NCBI GenBank assembly: GCA_022072245.1
Contig: JAJVIA010000093.1
Location: 1 to 52,198, forward strand
DNA length: 52,198 nt
DNA from: Anaerolineae bacterium
GTDB taxonomy: Bacteria; Chloroflexota; Anaerolineae; UBA4142; SHND01
Direction: 5' to 3'
Position 1 is the first letter of the stretch; every line of letters starts with the position of its first letter. Both the position numbers and the translations under genes were made by a program. The notes beneath the pieces were generated by a model. The model did not search any database. It was not told where the DNA came from and saw nothing but the letters and a program-made list of their open reading frames with translations. Positions 25,696-34,099 of this stretch are shown here, piece by piece.

Positions 25696-26040
25696 ATGAA
25701 AAAAGTTAATTGGTGGATCGTTGGCATCGTGGCTGTTCTTGTTAGCCTGTTCCTCTTCGGGGGCGGGATGATGTGGGGCAACCGTGGTTATGGCGGACCT
25801 GGCATGATGGGCAACTGGGGCTATTCTCCCTTTGGTTGGTTCGGGATGGGACTGGGCATGTTCTTCATGTGGCTTATCCCCATCGGTATCCTCGCTCTCA
25901 TTGTGTATGGCGTTGTGGCGCTTGTCCGGAATACTGGCAATCCTCCACAGACTCCAACACAGACATCCTGCACCAACTGCGGAAAAGGCACCCAAGCCGA
26001 CTGGCAGAATTGCCCCTACTGCGGCTCTGCCTTGAAATAA
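25696..26040 (+). CDS. Gly/Met-rich membrane protein with zinc ribbon
   Basis: A 114-residue protein with helices near residues 6-25 and 50-77. Between them is a Gly/Met/Trp-rich external loop (GGGMMWGNRGYGGPGMMGN), and the C-terminus is a zinc ribbon CTNCGKGTQ...CPYCGSALK. The Met-rich loop is typical of copper-exposed proteins. It forms a pair with the preceding zinc-ribbon gene and may be its paralogue with an added segment. Confidence 0.75.
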   Translation: MKKVNWWIVGIVAVLVSLFLFGGGMMWGNRGYGGPGMMGNWGYSPFGWFGMGLGMFFMWLIPIGILALIVYGVVALVRNTGNPPQTPTQTSCTNCGKGTQADWQNCPYCGSALK

Positions 26041-26059
26041 AGACACCCACACGTTCCCC

Positions 26060-26089
26060 AAAATAGCCTGTCGAAAGATAGGCTATTTT
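26060..26089 (+). terminator. Terminator-like hairpin overlapping a regulon operator
   Basis: AAAATAGCCT (26060-26069) pairs with AGGCTATTTT (26080-26089). The T-run is only four bases and is part of the stem. The right arm is also the left half of the regulon palindrome at 26078-26095, so one sequence may serve both purposes. Confidence 0.6.
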
Positions 26090-26146
26090 GCTTATATACC
26101 ACTAGGCTGAAACCCGCTACCTTCGGTTGCCTAATGGATATACACT
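26078..26146 (+). promoter_or_regulatory. Regulon promoter of the copA operon
   Basis: ATAGGCTATTTTGCTTAT (26078-26095), then 45 bp, then TACACT (26141-26146). Second-site element CTAGGC-N6-CCGCTA at 26102-26119. The copA start codon is at 26175. Confidence 0.72.
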
Positions 26147-26174
26147 AATGGCATCTTTAAAAAGGTAGGTAACC

Positions 26175-28811
26175 ATGACTGTCCGTGACCCTGTATGTGG
26201 AATGGAAATCGAACCCCAAAATGCCTTCGCTCATCGCGAACACATGGGGCAGACGTTTTATTTTTGCTCGCAATCTTGCGTGGATCAGTTCGACGCAGAC
26301 CCGCACCATTATGTAATGACTTCGGCAACAACGGGTTTCAATCCCGAGCGGACTCTCACACGTATCGAACTACCCGTCGCCGATTTGCCGTTTTATAAAC
26401 CTGTCACCACCCTGGAATCTGGTTTGCGCGCCCTGGAGGGCGTCCATCAAGTAACCACCAATGCAGGAGCGGGCGTATTACAAGTGGAATACGATTCAGC
26501 GAAGGTGAACATCCCGCAAATGGCAGAAGTTGTTCGTGCGTCTGGCTTCCAATTGGGTGGGACGAACATCAAGATCGGAATCGAAAACTTACGCTGCGCC
26601 TCCTGCGTGAAGTTCATTGAGGATGAACTGAAATCCAAGGAGGGTGTTTTTAGCGCAACGGTCAACATTGCCACCCAGGAAGCGAGCGTGGATTATCTCC
26701 CTCAAAAGACAACGCTCTCACAGTTGAAGACAGCCATCGAGACCTGGGGTTACAAGCCCCGACCTGCGTTAACCGGTGCACCGGTGGATAAACAGGAAGA
26801 AGCACATGCGCATGAATACGGTCGCTTGATGAGAATGTTCTGGTTCTCGGCGATTGTTTCAATTCCCGTGTTGTTGTTCGCATACCCGCAGTATGTGCCT
26901 GGCATCCGGGATCTGTCAATGGAAACCATTCGCTGGGCATGGATTCTATCCGCAGCCGCTACATTGCCCGTGTTGTTCTATTCTGGGTATGACTTTTTCA
27001 CAGGCGCATGGGCGGCGTTCAAGCATCGCTCGGCAAACATGAATACGTTGATCGCGCTCGGTACGGGTGCGGCGTGGTTGTATTCAACATTCGCAATTGC
27101 TTTTCCATCCGTATTCCCCGAAGGAACCTCCGAACCGTTTTACGATGTTGTGGCAGTGGTGATTGCGTTGGTTGTGTTGGGACAGGCGCTTGAACTGCGT
27201 GCCAAGGGTCAATCCAGTTCTGCGATCAAGAAACTGCTGGGCTTGCAAGCGAAAACAGCGCGCGTCATCCGCGATGGCAAAGAAATGGATTTACCCGTTG
27301 AAGAAGTGTTGGTTGGTGATGTGATCCAGGTCCGCCCTGGTGAGAAGGTGCCTGTGGATGGAGTCATCGTCGAAGGCAGTTCGGCGGTGGACGAGTCCAT
27401 GCTGACAGGTGAATCGTTGCCTGTATCGAAGAAGCAAGGCGATGAAGTCATCGGCTCGACCATCAACAAGACCGGCGCATTCAAGTTCCGTACGACCAAG
27501 GTTGGCAAGGACACTGCCTTGGCGCAAATCGTGAAGATGGTACAGGATGCACAGAATTCCAAGGCGCCAATTGCCAGACTCGCGGATACCGTATCTGGTT
27601 ACTTTGTCCCCATCGTGATGATCCTGGCCGTGTGGACTTTTGTGATCTGGTTTGTGATTGGACCTCAACCGCAATTGGTTTATGCGCTCGTCACAAGCGT
27701 CACGGTGCTGATCATCGCCTGCCCATGTGCATTGGGACTCGCCACGCCAATGAGCTTGATGGTCGGCATCGGTAAAGGCGCGGAAAATGGAATTCTCATC
27801 CGCTCGGGGGAAGCATTACAAACCGCTCGTGCGATTCAAACGGTTGTGTTGGATAAGACGGGGACGATCACGAAGGGCAAGCCTGAAGTGACAGACACTG
27901 TGATCGCAGACGGTGGAGAATGGACGATGGAAGACCTCCTGCGTTTGACAGCCTCAGTTGAAAAGGTGAGTGAGCATCCATTGGCGCAAGCCATCGTGGA
28001 AGGCGCGCAGGCACGGAAACTGGAATTGAGCAATGTGCAGGATTTTGAAGCCATCCCTGGACACGGCGTTTCTGCGAAGGTTGAAGGACGAAACATCCTA
28101 ATTGGAAATATCAAGTTGATGAACCGCGAAAAAATTGCACTCGGTTCCCTCGAAGAAAAATCAAAAACCCTTGCCGACGACGGTAAGACTCCCATGTTCG
28201 TTGGGATTGATGGCAAAGCCGCTGGCATTATTGCCGTGGCGGACACAGTCAAAGAAGATTCTGCAGAAGCGATCAAAGCCCTGCAAAGTATGGGCATCGA
28301 AGTCGTGATGATCACCGGCGACAATCGCCGCACAGCCGAAGCGATTGCGCGCAAAGTCGGGATTACCCGCGTACTGGCGGAAGTATTACCCGAGGATAAA
28401 GCTAATAACGTTCATCTGTTACAGGCGGAAAACAAAAAAGTCGCAATGGTCGGCGATGGGATTAACGACGCGCCCGCGCTGGCGCAGGCGGACGTCGGTC
28501 TCGCGATCGGTACGGGCACTGACGTTGCCATCGAAGCCTCGGACATCACACTCATCAAGGGCAGTCTCAAAGGCGTGGTCACTGCCATTGAAGTCAGTCG
28601 CGCCACCATGACGAATATCTATCAGAACCTGTTCGGCGCTTTTATTTACAACGTGCTGGGACTTCCCGTTGCGATGGGCGTTTTGTTCCCGTTCTTTGGT
28701 TTGCTGCTCAGCCCATTGATTGCGGGGGCAGCAATGGCATTCTCCTCTGTCACCGTTGTTGGCAATGCCAATCGCCTGCGCGGCTTCAAGCCCAAATTCA
28801 GCGTAAGGTGA
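26175..28811 (+). CDS. copA: Copper-exporting P1B-type ATPase with YHS and two HMA-like domains
   Basis: An 878-residue ATPase. An N-terminal YHS domain (C8, C31, C35; FYFCSQSC) is followed by a degenerate HMA-like domain without CxxC (about residues 60-125). A normal HMA with CASC (C141, C144) comes next, then eight membrane helices. The metal site [11 protein letters not shown] (C516, C518), phosphorylation motif DKTGT (D560), the SEHPLAQAI motif and [12 protein letters not shown] are all present. CPC plus HMA indicates Cu(I) transport. First gene of a run that includes a thioredoxin-like protein, a methyltransferase, a cupredoxin and a YHS-like protein. Confidence 0.95.
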   Translation: MTVRDPVCGMEIEPQNAFAHREHMGQTFYFCSQSCVDQFDADPHHYVMTSATTGFNPERTLTRIELPVADLPFYKPVTTLESGLRALEGVHQVTTNAGAGVLQVEYDSAKVNIPQMAEVVRASGFQLGGTNIKIGIENLRCASCVKFIEDELKSKEGVFSATVNIATQEASVDYLPQKTTLSQLKTAIETWGYKPRPALTGAPVDKQEEAHAHEYGRLMRMFWFSAIVSIPVLLFAYPQYVPGIRDLSMETIRWAWILSAAATLPVLFYSGYDFFTGAWAAFKHRSANMNTLIALGTGAAWLYSTFAIAFPSVFPEGTSEPFYDVVAVVIALVVLGQALELRAKGQSSSAIKKLLGLQAKTARVIRDGKEMDLPVEEVLVGDVIQVRPGEKVPVDGVIVEGSSAVDESMLTGESLPVSKKQGDEVIGSTINKTGAFKFRTTKVGKDTALAQIVKMVQDAQNSKAPIARLADTVSGYFVPIVMILAVWTFVIWFVIGPQPQLVYALVTSVTVLIIACPCALGLATPMSLMVGIGKGAENGILIRSGEALQTARAIQTVVLDKTGTITKGKPEVTDTVIADGGEWTMEDLLRLTASVEKVSEHPLAQAIVEGAQARKLELSNVQDFEAIPGHGVSAKVEGRNILIGNIKLMNREKIALGSLEEKSKTLADDGKTPMFVGIDGKAAGIIAVADTVKEDSAEAIKALQSMGIEVVMITGDNRRTAEAIARKVGITRVLAEVLPEDKANNVHLLQAENKKVAMVGDGINDAPALAQADVGLAIGTGTDVAIEASDITLIKGSLKGVVTAIEVSRATMTNIYQNLFGAFIYNVLGLPVAMGVLFPFFGLLLSPLIAGAAMAFSSVTVVGNANRLRGFKPKFSVR

Positions 28812-28814
28812 AAT

Positions 28815-29126
28815 ATGAAAATCGAACTGCTCTATTTCGATGGTTGCCCTTCCTGGGAAAGTGGTTTGGAAAATCTCCAAGCTGCGTTACAGGAGGAAGG
28901 CATCACCGCGGTTGTGGAAATGGTGAAAGTGGAAGGCGATCAAGACGCAACCCGCTTGAAATTTCTTGGTTCTCCGCATATTCGTATTGATGGTATGGAT
29001 CTTTGGCATGAGGAACGTGAAATGTATTCATTGAGTTGCCGTATCTATTCAACGCCAGAGGGTATCAAAGGCTTTCCAACGGTCCCCATGCTGAGGGAGC
29101 AACTCAGAAAATCCCAACAGGTGTGA
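28815..29126 (+). CDS. Thioredoxin-like small protein
   Basis: A 103-residue cytosolic protein that begins KIELLYFDGCPSWE, the strand and active-site turn of a thioredoxin-like fold with one Cys (C11). SPHIRIDGMDLW and the C-terminal GIKGFPTVPMLREQL fit the cis-Pro region and last helix. Similar small proteins accompany mercury and copper genes. It starts 3 bp after copA and 2 bp before the methyltransferase gene. Confidence 0.75.
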   Translation: MKIELLYFDGCPSWESGLENLQAALQEEGITAVVEMVKVEGDQDATRLKFLGSPHIRIDGMDLWHEEREMYSLSCRIYSTPEGIKGFPTVPMLREQLRKSQQV

Positions 29127-29127
29127 A

Positions 29128-29760
29128 ATGTCCCGTTACATCCGCGCTCTCAGTTTCAAATGGCTCACGCCGCTGTATGATCCCCTGCTTAAATGGGTCA
29201 TGCGCGAAGAGACGTTCAAGCGACGCCTCATTGAACTGGCAAACATTCAGCCGCACATGAAGATTCTCGATCTCGGTTGCGGCACAGGCACACTGACTCT
29301 CTTACTCAAGCAAGCGCATCCAACAGCCAAAGTCACAGGCATGGATGGTGATTCACAAGTGTTGGATATTGCGCGAGATAAATCGCGCGGTACGGATATT
29401 CAGTGGGATGAAGGTCTCGCCACCTCCCTTCCGTATCCTGATTCTGCCCTCGAGAGAGTGATTACAAGCCTTGCCATTCACCACCTCGTCACGGACGACA
29501 AACGGCAGGCGTTCAAGGAAATATTCCGCGTACTAAAACCGCGCGGCGAGTTGTACATTCTGGATTTCGGTGCGCCGCATATTCCGCTTACCCGCTTCAT
29601 GGCAACTTACATGCGCCGTCTCGAAGAGACTGCCGACAACTTCGACGGGCTGATCCCGCGATTCATAGCAGAGGCAGGCTTCGGCGAAGTCAAAGAGGCG
29701 CAGCACTTCGTCACACTATTCGGTCCGCTTTCCCTGTGGCGGACTGTCAAAGGAGATTAA
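29128..29760 (+). CDS. Class I SAM-dependent methyltransferase
   Basis: A 210-residue methyltransferase. SAM-binding motif I is MKILDLGCGTGTLTLLL (about residues 44-60), and later motifs are VTGMDGDSQVL and LKPRGELYILDFG. The substrate cannot be read from sequence. Relatives of the UbiE/ArsM kind act on quinones or metalloids, but the Cys residues needed for arsenite methylation are absent. It is translationally close to its neighbours in the copA run, which suggests a role linked to metal or thiol stress. Confidence 0.88.
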   Translation: MSRYIRALSFKWLTPLYDPLLKWVMREETFKRRLIELANIQPHMKILDLGCGTGTLTLLLKQAHPTAKVTGMDGDSQVLDIARDKSRGTDIQWDEGLATSLPYPDSALERVITSLAIHHLVTDDKRQAFKEIFRVLKPRGELYILDFGAPHIPLTRFMATYMRRLEETADNFDGLIPRFIAEAGFGEVKEAQHFVTLFGPLSLWRTVKGD

Positions 29761-29761
29761 C

Positions 29762-30139
29762 ATGTCCAATCTACAAATCTTTGTAATCCTTTCGGGTATC
29801 GTACTGACTGTATTGATCGCCTGGTATTTCTGGTTCGCGCCCAAGGCGCAGACCCGTGCAGCTGTTTCTGCCTCCGGCGCACAAGAGGTGGCAATCACAG
29901 TCAAAGGCGGCTACACCCCCGATGTGATCGTGGTGCAAAAAGGTCGCCCCGTGCGGTTAACGTTCACGCGTCAGGAGAGTTCCGCATGTTCCGAAAAAGT
30001 GCTGTTCCCCGATTTCAATCAAAACGCATTATTACCCGAAGGCGAACAGGTGACGTTGGAATTCACCCCTGCCAAAGAAGGTGAATATGGCTTCCAGTGT
30101 CAGATGGGAATGTTGCGGGGCAAGTTGATCGTGGAATAA
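29762..30139 (+). CDS. Membrane-anchored cupredoxin
   Basis: A 125-residue protein with an N-terminal helix (about residues 6-25) and one cupredoxin domain facing out. The ligand regions are SSACSEKVLFPDF (C76) and FQCQMGMLRGKLIVE (C113, M115, M117). This Cys/Met pattern without the usual His pair is that of the CopA-associated cupredoxins with a CxMGM motif, which probably bind Cu(I). It lies 1 bp after the methyltransferase gene. Confidence 0.85.
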   Translation: MSNLQIFVILSGIVLTVLIAWYFWFAPKAQTRAAVSASGAQEVAITVKGGYTPDVIVVQKGRPVRLTFTRQESSACSEKVLFPDFNQNALLPEGEQVTLEFTPAKEGEYGFQCQMGMLRGKLIVE

Positions 30140-30160
30140 TACCGAAAGGGATACACAAAA

Positions 30161-30367
30161 ATGAAACACGAAAAAATCCACATGCCAAACCTTTCTTGCA
30201 TCGCGGCATTTGTTATTGGCGTCATCTTGTTCGCCGTATTTTGGAGGATGATGTTTGGCTCGGCGCCCAGCCTGGTGGTTCTTGCTGGTATGATTGGCGC
30301 CGCCACCGCCGTGACTCTCTTCTGGCTCAGGAATGAAATCCAACATCATCGAAAAGACAACCAATGA
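30161..30367 (+). CDS. Small two-helix membrane protein
   Basis: A 68-residue protein with helices near residues 13-30 and 34-54 and a basic, His-containing tail (RNEIQHHRKDNQ). Not recognised as a family. Its stop overlaps the start of the YHS-like gene (ATGA), so the two are coupled. Probably an accessory subunit of the copA operon. Confidence 0.7.
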   Translation: MKHEKIHMPNLSCIAAFVIGVILFAVFWRMMFGSAPSLVVLAGMIGAATAVTLFWLRNEIQHHRKDNQ

Positions 30368-30570
30368 CACTGGATCAAAACGAAACATTCCTACCTCCTC
30401 CGCCAAAATATAAAACTGCTTGTGGAGGAATAATCAAGGATCCATCCAAATACACCAGTGCGGAGTATCGCGGCGAGAGGATATATTTCTGTACGCAGGC
30501 ATGTTTGGATGTATTTCTTTTGAACCCCGACCCTTTTATGGCTGGTGAAATCGAACACCCTCTTGATTAA
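30364..30570 (+). CDS. YHS-like small protein
   Basis: A 68-residue protein with a YHS-like core: ACGGIIKDPSKYTSAEYRG, then RIYFCTQACLDVFLLNPDPF. The normal DPVCGM is changed to a CGG sequence, but the three Cys positions remain. Likely metal-binding, cytosolic. Last gene of the copA run. The following 148 bp carry a weak hairpin (TCAGGAA/TTCCTGA at 30584-30601, no T-run) and the next regulon promoter. Confidence 0.72.
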   Translation: MTLDQNETFLPPPPKYKTACGGIIKDPSKYTSAEYRGERIYFCTQACLDVFLLNPDPFMAGEIEHPLD

Positions 30571-30609
30571 TTCAATATGACAATCAGGAAATCATTCCTG
30601 ATAAATATC

Positions 30610-30678
30610 ATAAGCAAAACAGCGTATTTCGAAACAGGTTGAAATGCGCTGTTGATTTTTCCACATGGGTTGTAAGAT
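30610..30678 (+). promoter_or_regulatory. Regulon promoter of the DoxX gene
   Basis: ATAAGCAAAACAGCGTAT (30610-30627), then 45 bp, then TAAGAT (30673-30678). Second-site element ACAGGT-N6-GCGCTG (30634-30651). Confidence 0.75.
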
Positions 30679-30718
30679 GGGTCACAGCAAGACAAAATTC
30701 ATCCTAAAAGGAGTAAAA

Positions 30719-31288
30719 ATGACTACTCAAACCATGACCCGGGATTATCAACTCGCTGATGTTCCCTTTACGAAAACCCTGTTCGAAGGCAAGGTGTTTG
30801 CCTGGCTCTGGCTCACCATTCGTCTGTACCTGGGATACCAGTGGATCGAATCGGGCTGGGGCAAGATCACCAACCCCGCCTGGATGCAGGGCGGCGAAGC
30901 GCTGAAAGGTTTCTGGGATCGCGCTGTCCTCATCCCCGATGCGCCTGCCCGTCCTCTGATCGCCTTTGATTGGTATCGCAATTTCATCCAGTTCATGCTC
31001 GATAGCGGCAACTACGTCTGGTTCGCCAAACTCGTGGCGGTGGGCGAATTACTGGTGGGCGCGGCATTGATCCTGGGTATCTTCATCTGGTTCTCCGCTT
31101 TTATAGGCGGTTTTATGAACTGGAATTTTATGATGGCAGGATCCGCCTCTGTCAATCCTGTCTTCCTGATCCTCTCGATCCTGCTTGTCCTTGCTTGGAA
31201 AACCTCCGGCTGGCTTGGTCTGGACCGCTGGCTGCTGGTACAGGTAGGCACTCCCTGGCAACCCGGTTTGTTATTCCAACGCAAGTAA
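30719..31288 (+). CDS. DoxX-family membrane protein
   Basis: A 189-residue protein with four membrane helices of the DoxX/DoxD type. LWLTIRLYLGYQWIESGWGKI is the typical first helix and WFAKLVAVGELLVGAALILG the typical third. DoxX proteins take part in quinone-linked sulphur or thiol redox reactions. ATG at 30719 is chosen for its AAAAGGAG site. It is monocistronic, between a regulon promoter and a perfect terminator. Confidence 0.88.
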   Translation: MTTQTMTRDYQLADVPFTKTLFEGKVFAWLWLTIRLYLGYQWIESGWGKITNPAWMQGGEALKGFWDRAVLIPDAPARPLIAFDWYRNFIQFMLDSGNYVWFAKLVAVGELLVGAALILGIFIWFSAFIGGFMNWNFMMAGSASVNPVFLILSILLVLAWKTSGWLGLDRWLLVQVGTPWQPGLLFQRK

Positions 31289-31307
31289 TCAATGTACTTC
31301 ATTTGAA

Positions 31308-31345
31308 CAATCATCCCCTGAATTATCAGGGGATGATTGTTTTTG
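31308..31345 (+). terminator. Rho-independent terminator
   Basis: CAATCATCCCCTGA pairs perfectly with TCAGGGGATGATTG around an ATTA loop and is followed by TTTTTG. It ends the DoxX transcript. Confidence 0.95.
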
Positions 31346-31409
31346 TGGGATTGAATTGAACAGAGATCGTTCCTGAATGATCTGTCATATATTTGCCATG
31401 ATGTTTGAC

Positions 31410-31478
31410 ACAAGTCATTCTGCCTACTCCCTTTTGCGCCATATCGCGCTACTTCGGATGGAACAATCCTTATAAGAT
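31410..31478 (+). promoter_or_regulatory. Regulon promoter of polyferredoxin module A
   Basis: ACAAGTCATTCTGCCTAC (31410-31427) has a good right half and a weak left half. TAAGAT (31473-31478) follows after 45 bp, within TATAAGAT. The second site GCCATATCGCGCTAC (31438-31452) is strong. Downstream, AATCCTTATA and CAACTTTGCAGA match the leader before 18255 closely. Confidence 0.68.
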
Positions 31479-31513
31479 AGGTCAACTTTGCAGAATAAGG
31501 AGCTGGGCTGTTC

Positions 31514-32188
31514 ATGGCTAAAAAAATTTCAGGAATCACCACCCGAATGGTCATCATCGCAATGCTTTTGATGGGCTTTCCGGGAACTGTATTTGCGGAT
31601 GGCGGAGATGGTGGATATGAAGCGACCGCAGATGGATATCATATTACGCTCGTATTTTCCGAGCCTGTCAAATCAGGCATGAATGAATTTCATGTGCTGA
31701 TCGCCGACTCGATGGGCATGCCGGTCTCAAATGCCATCGTGGAAGTAATCGCCATGCCAGCGGAAGAAATGTCCGATCATTCAGAAGAACCTGCTGAGGA
31801 AATGCATGGCATGGAAATGGCTACCGAAACCCCAGTCCCGGAAGATGTGCATGGCATGTCAGGAATGGATATGTCTAGCGAGTCTGAAACCAACGAGCAT
31901 GAAGATGTCGAAGAGGTTGCTCATGACGAAGAACCTGTTGCAGTGAAGCTCGCAAGTGGGCATGAAGCTGGCGAATATTCAGGAGAGATCCATCTGGATG
32001 CTTCAGGCAACTGGACATTCAATATCCACTTTACTCTGGATGACCAGATGACCGCAGTCGAAATTCCCATTGAAGTTCCCCGCACCATTTCCAATTATGG
32101 GATTCTGGCTGGCTTTTTCGGCATCAATGCAACGGTGATTGCCGCAGCCGCCATCACAAAACGAAAACCCATTTCTCCAAAGGCCTAA
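31514..32188 (+). CDS. Exported Met/His/acid-rich protein with FixH/YtkA-like fold
   Basis: A 224-residue protein with a signal peptide (to about residue 29), a split beta domain (GYHITLVFSEPVKSG ... ASGNWTFNIHFTLDDQ) and a C-terminal membrane helix (about 197-214). Inserted in the middle is a disordered stretch (about residues 88-142) full of Met, His, Asp and Glu, such as EEMHGMEMATETPV and HGMSGMDM. This looks like a copper-binding arm on a YtkA-like domain. It is the first gene of a set with a polyferredoxin and an HMA protein. Confidence 0.78.
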   Translation: MAKKISGITTRMVIIAMLLMGFPGTVFADGGDGGYEATADGYHITLVFSEPVKSGMNEFHVLIADSMGMPVSNAIVEVIAMPAEEMSDHSEEPAEEMHGMEMATETPVPEDVHGMSGMDMSSESETNEHEDVEEVAHDEEPVAVKLASGHEAGEYSGEIHLDASGNWTFNIHFTLDDQMTAVEIPIEVPRTISNYGILAGFFGINATVIAAAAITKRKPISPKA

Positions 32189-32200
32189 GAGGATTATTTC

Positions 32201-33580
32201 ATGACAACATCTCTTCCAACCCCACCCCCCTCCATGCTGAATGGCGGAAACCTGCTCAACAACAAATGGATCGACCGTTTCCTGCGCAGCCGCTGGTATC
32301 CCGGCATCATCCAATGGCCCACTCTGATGATCTTCATGGTCATCATGTTCGAGCTTATTCTGGGACCTGAATCGGCGCATGACAACTTCGGCACCGCGCT
32401 GACCTGGGTCTTGTGGTGGCCTCTCATCCCGATCATCTTCCTGTTCCTCGGACGGTTCTGGTGCGCCATCTGTCCGTTTGCCAAGATCAATGATCTTGTA
32501 CAAAATTTTGTCGGCAACAATCGCCCCGCTCCACGCTTCCTGAAAAAATATGGCATCTGGATCATCGATGCGCTCTTTATCTTCATCACCTGGAGTGATC
32601 ATGTCTTTGGCGTGGTGGAAAATCCGCTTGGCTCCGGTGTACTGATGTTGACCCTCACCACAGGCGTGATCGTCTCCGGTGCTTTTTACGAACGCCGCAC
32701 CTTTTGCCGCTATGTCTGCTTCCTGGGTGGTCTTTCAGGCAACTACGCCCGCAACGGCATGTTGAGCCTGCGTGGAACTCCGGAAATTTGTGCGACATGT
32801 ACCATCGCCGCCTGCTATAAAGGCACGGACCAATCCATGCCCTGCCCCTTGTATGAATTCCCCAAGACCATGACCTCCAGCGCCAACTGTGTGTTGTGTG
32901 CGGAATGTATCAAGGGCTGCCCCAACAACTCCATCCAACTGACCGTGCGTCCGCCTACCAAGGAATTATGGTTCATCCGCAAGCCGAAGATGGAAGAAGC
33001 CTTCCTTTCAGCAGTCATCATGGGCATTGTGTTCGTCCAGAATGTGACCATGCTCGAAATCTGGGAATCCATGTTGAAGTGGTTGGAGAACGTGACCGGC
33101 ACGACTAACTACGCTGTCACCTTCAGCATAACCTTTGCGACTGCCATCATCATCCCGGTGGCGTTGCTCGGGCTGACCTCCTGGATCGCAAGCAAGTTCA
33201 ACAAAGCTACGCTCGTTGAAAATTTTGCCCGCTTTGGATATGCCATCATTGCACTGGACATGGCAGGGCACATCGCGCATAACCTGTTCCACCTGCTGGC
33301 GGAAGGCAAGTCCATTCTATACACCGGTATGGCATTGTTTGGGATGGAAATCCACGGCGCGTCGCCTGCCATTCTCGGCATGCAGGAGATCCAGTGGCTT
33401 CAATTTGGCTTGATCGCTCTTGGCTTCATTGGCTCCCTTTACACCGCCTATCGCATCTCCAAATCGAATCATTCCGGCGAAAAAGTCTGGGGAACATTCG
33501 CGCCCTTTGCGGTGTTGATGGTCGTCCTGACCATCATGAACGTCGTTCTCTTCACCCTGCCGATGGCAATGAGAATGTAA
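32201..33580 (+). CDS. NapH/NosR-like polyferredoxin membrane protein (module A)
   Basis: A 459-residue membrane protein with about nine helices and several Cys sets: FWCAICPFAK (C88, C91), FCRYVC (C169, C173), then a ferredoxin-like region with CATCTIAAC (C197, C200, C205) and CVLCAECIKGCP (C230, C233, C236, C240). Members of this group (NapH, NosR, CcoG, FtrD) pass electrons through Fe-S clusters at the membrane. A second, distinct paralogue is encoded at 37187. Here it is paired with a Met/His-rich exported protein and a cytosolic HMA protein, so it probably reduces a copper or iron carrier. Confidence 0.87.
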   Translation: MTTSLPTPPPSMLNGGNLLNNKWIDRFLRSRWYPGIIQWPTLMIFMVIMFELILGPESAHDNFGTALTWVLWWPLIPIIFLFLGRFWCAICPFAKINDLVQNFVGNNRPAPRFLKKYGIWIIDALFIFITWSDHVFGVVENPLGSGVLMLTLTTGVIVSGAFYERRTFCRYVCFLGGLSGNYARNGMLSLRGTPEICATCTIAACYKGTDQSMPCPLYEFPKTMTSSANCVLCAECIKGCPNNSIQLTVRPPTKELWFIRKPKMEEAFLSAVIMGIVFVQNVTMLEIWESMLKWLENVTGTTNYAVTFSITFATAIIIPVALLGLTSWIASKFNKATLVENFARFGYAIIALDMAGHIAHNLFHLLAEGKSILYTGMALFGMEIHGASPAILGMQEIQWLQFGLIALGFIGSLYTAYRISKSNHSGEKVWGTFAPFAVLMVVLTIMNVVLFTLPMAMRM

Positions 33581-33612
33581 ATATCTCGAAATAAATAACA
33601 GGAGTAAAGATC

Positions 33613-33933
33613 ATGGATCAAAATTGTCATGTCGAACCCATTCAAAAGACTGTCTTGGATAGTATACTAAAAAGTGCAGACACAACTTTGCTGGCAGTAT
33701 CCGGGATGGGTTGCCCGAATTGTGCCGCACGTGTAAGAAATGGACTTGTTTCCCTGGAAGGTGTTCATCATGCCGAGATCCATCTTGATACAGGATTAGC
33801 GGAAGTGTATTTTGACAGCGGCAAAGTCACCCCGGAAATTCTGATCAATGCAGTTGCCGATGCTGGAAATGATGGGCGGCATCATTATGAAGCAGTGGTT
33901 GTGGCGCGATCATTCCACATAGAATCTGCGTAA
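33613..33933 (+). CDS. HMA-domain metal-binding protein, copy 1
   Basis: A 106-residue cytosolic protein with one heavy-metal-associated domain; the GMGCPNCAARVRNGL motif has C34 and C37. The N-terminus MDQNCHVEPIQK adds a Cys-His pair, a possible extra ligand. It is strongly similar to the protein at 35850 (same CHVEPIQK start and AxxDAGNDGRHxYxA end), so the two are recent duplicates. Likely a copper chaperone for an ATPase or for the polyferredoxin module. Confidence 0.88.
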   Translation: MDQNCHVEPIQKTVLDSILKSADTTLLAVSGMGCPNCAARVRNGLVSLEGVHHAEIHLDTGLAEVYFDSGKVTPEILINAVADAGNDGRHHYEAVVVARSFHIESA

Positions 33934-33941
33934 TATTCGTC

Positions 33942-34009
33942 AAAAGTCTAGCGGCGTATAGATTTACCGCCATCCTACTTTGTAGAGTATTGTGTCGTCA
34001 GACTACTAT
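33942..34009 (+). promoter_or_regulatory. Relic regulon promoter in front of a truncated lipoprotein start
   Basis: AAAAGTCTAGCGGCGTAT (33942-33959) keeps the right half. TACTAT (34004-34009) lies 44 bp downstream, one base short of the rule. CGCCATCCT and GTCAGACTACTAT match the promoters at 23517 and 36179. Confidence 0.55.
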
Positions 34010-34099
34010 GGGTATCCTCCGAATTCGGAGGATACCCATATGTTTTATAAGGGTAGAAAAATGCATAGCCCTGCTGCTTCTGCCCAACAACTATATTAA
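34010..34099 (+). pseudogene. Remnant 5' end of a PCYCGC-type lipoprotein gene with palindromic leader
   Basis: A perfect 28-bp palindrome (34010-34037, arms GGGTATCCTCCGAA) contains GGAGG, followed by CATATGTTTT, just as before the intact lipoprotein gene at 36275. The frame from 34040 gives only 19 codons (MFYKGRKMHS...) and no lipoprotein. The upstream HMA gene and promoter are also duplicates. This is therefore probably the surviving front end of a duplicated copy, cut off where the C39 protease gene now begins. A genuine tiny peptide cannot be excluded. Confidence 0.55.
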
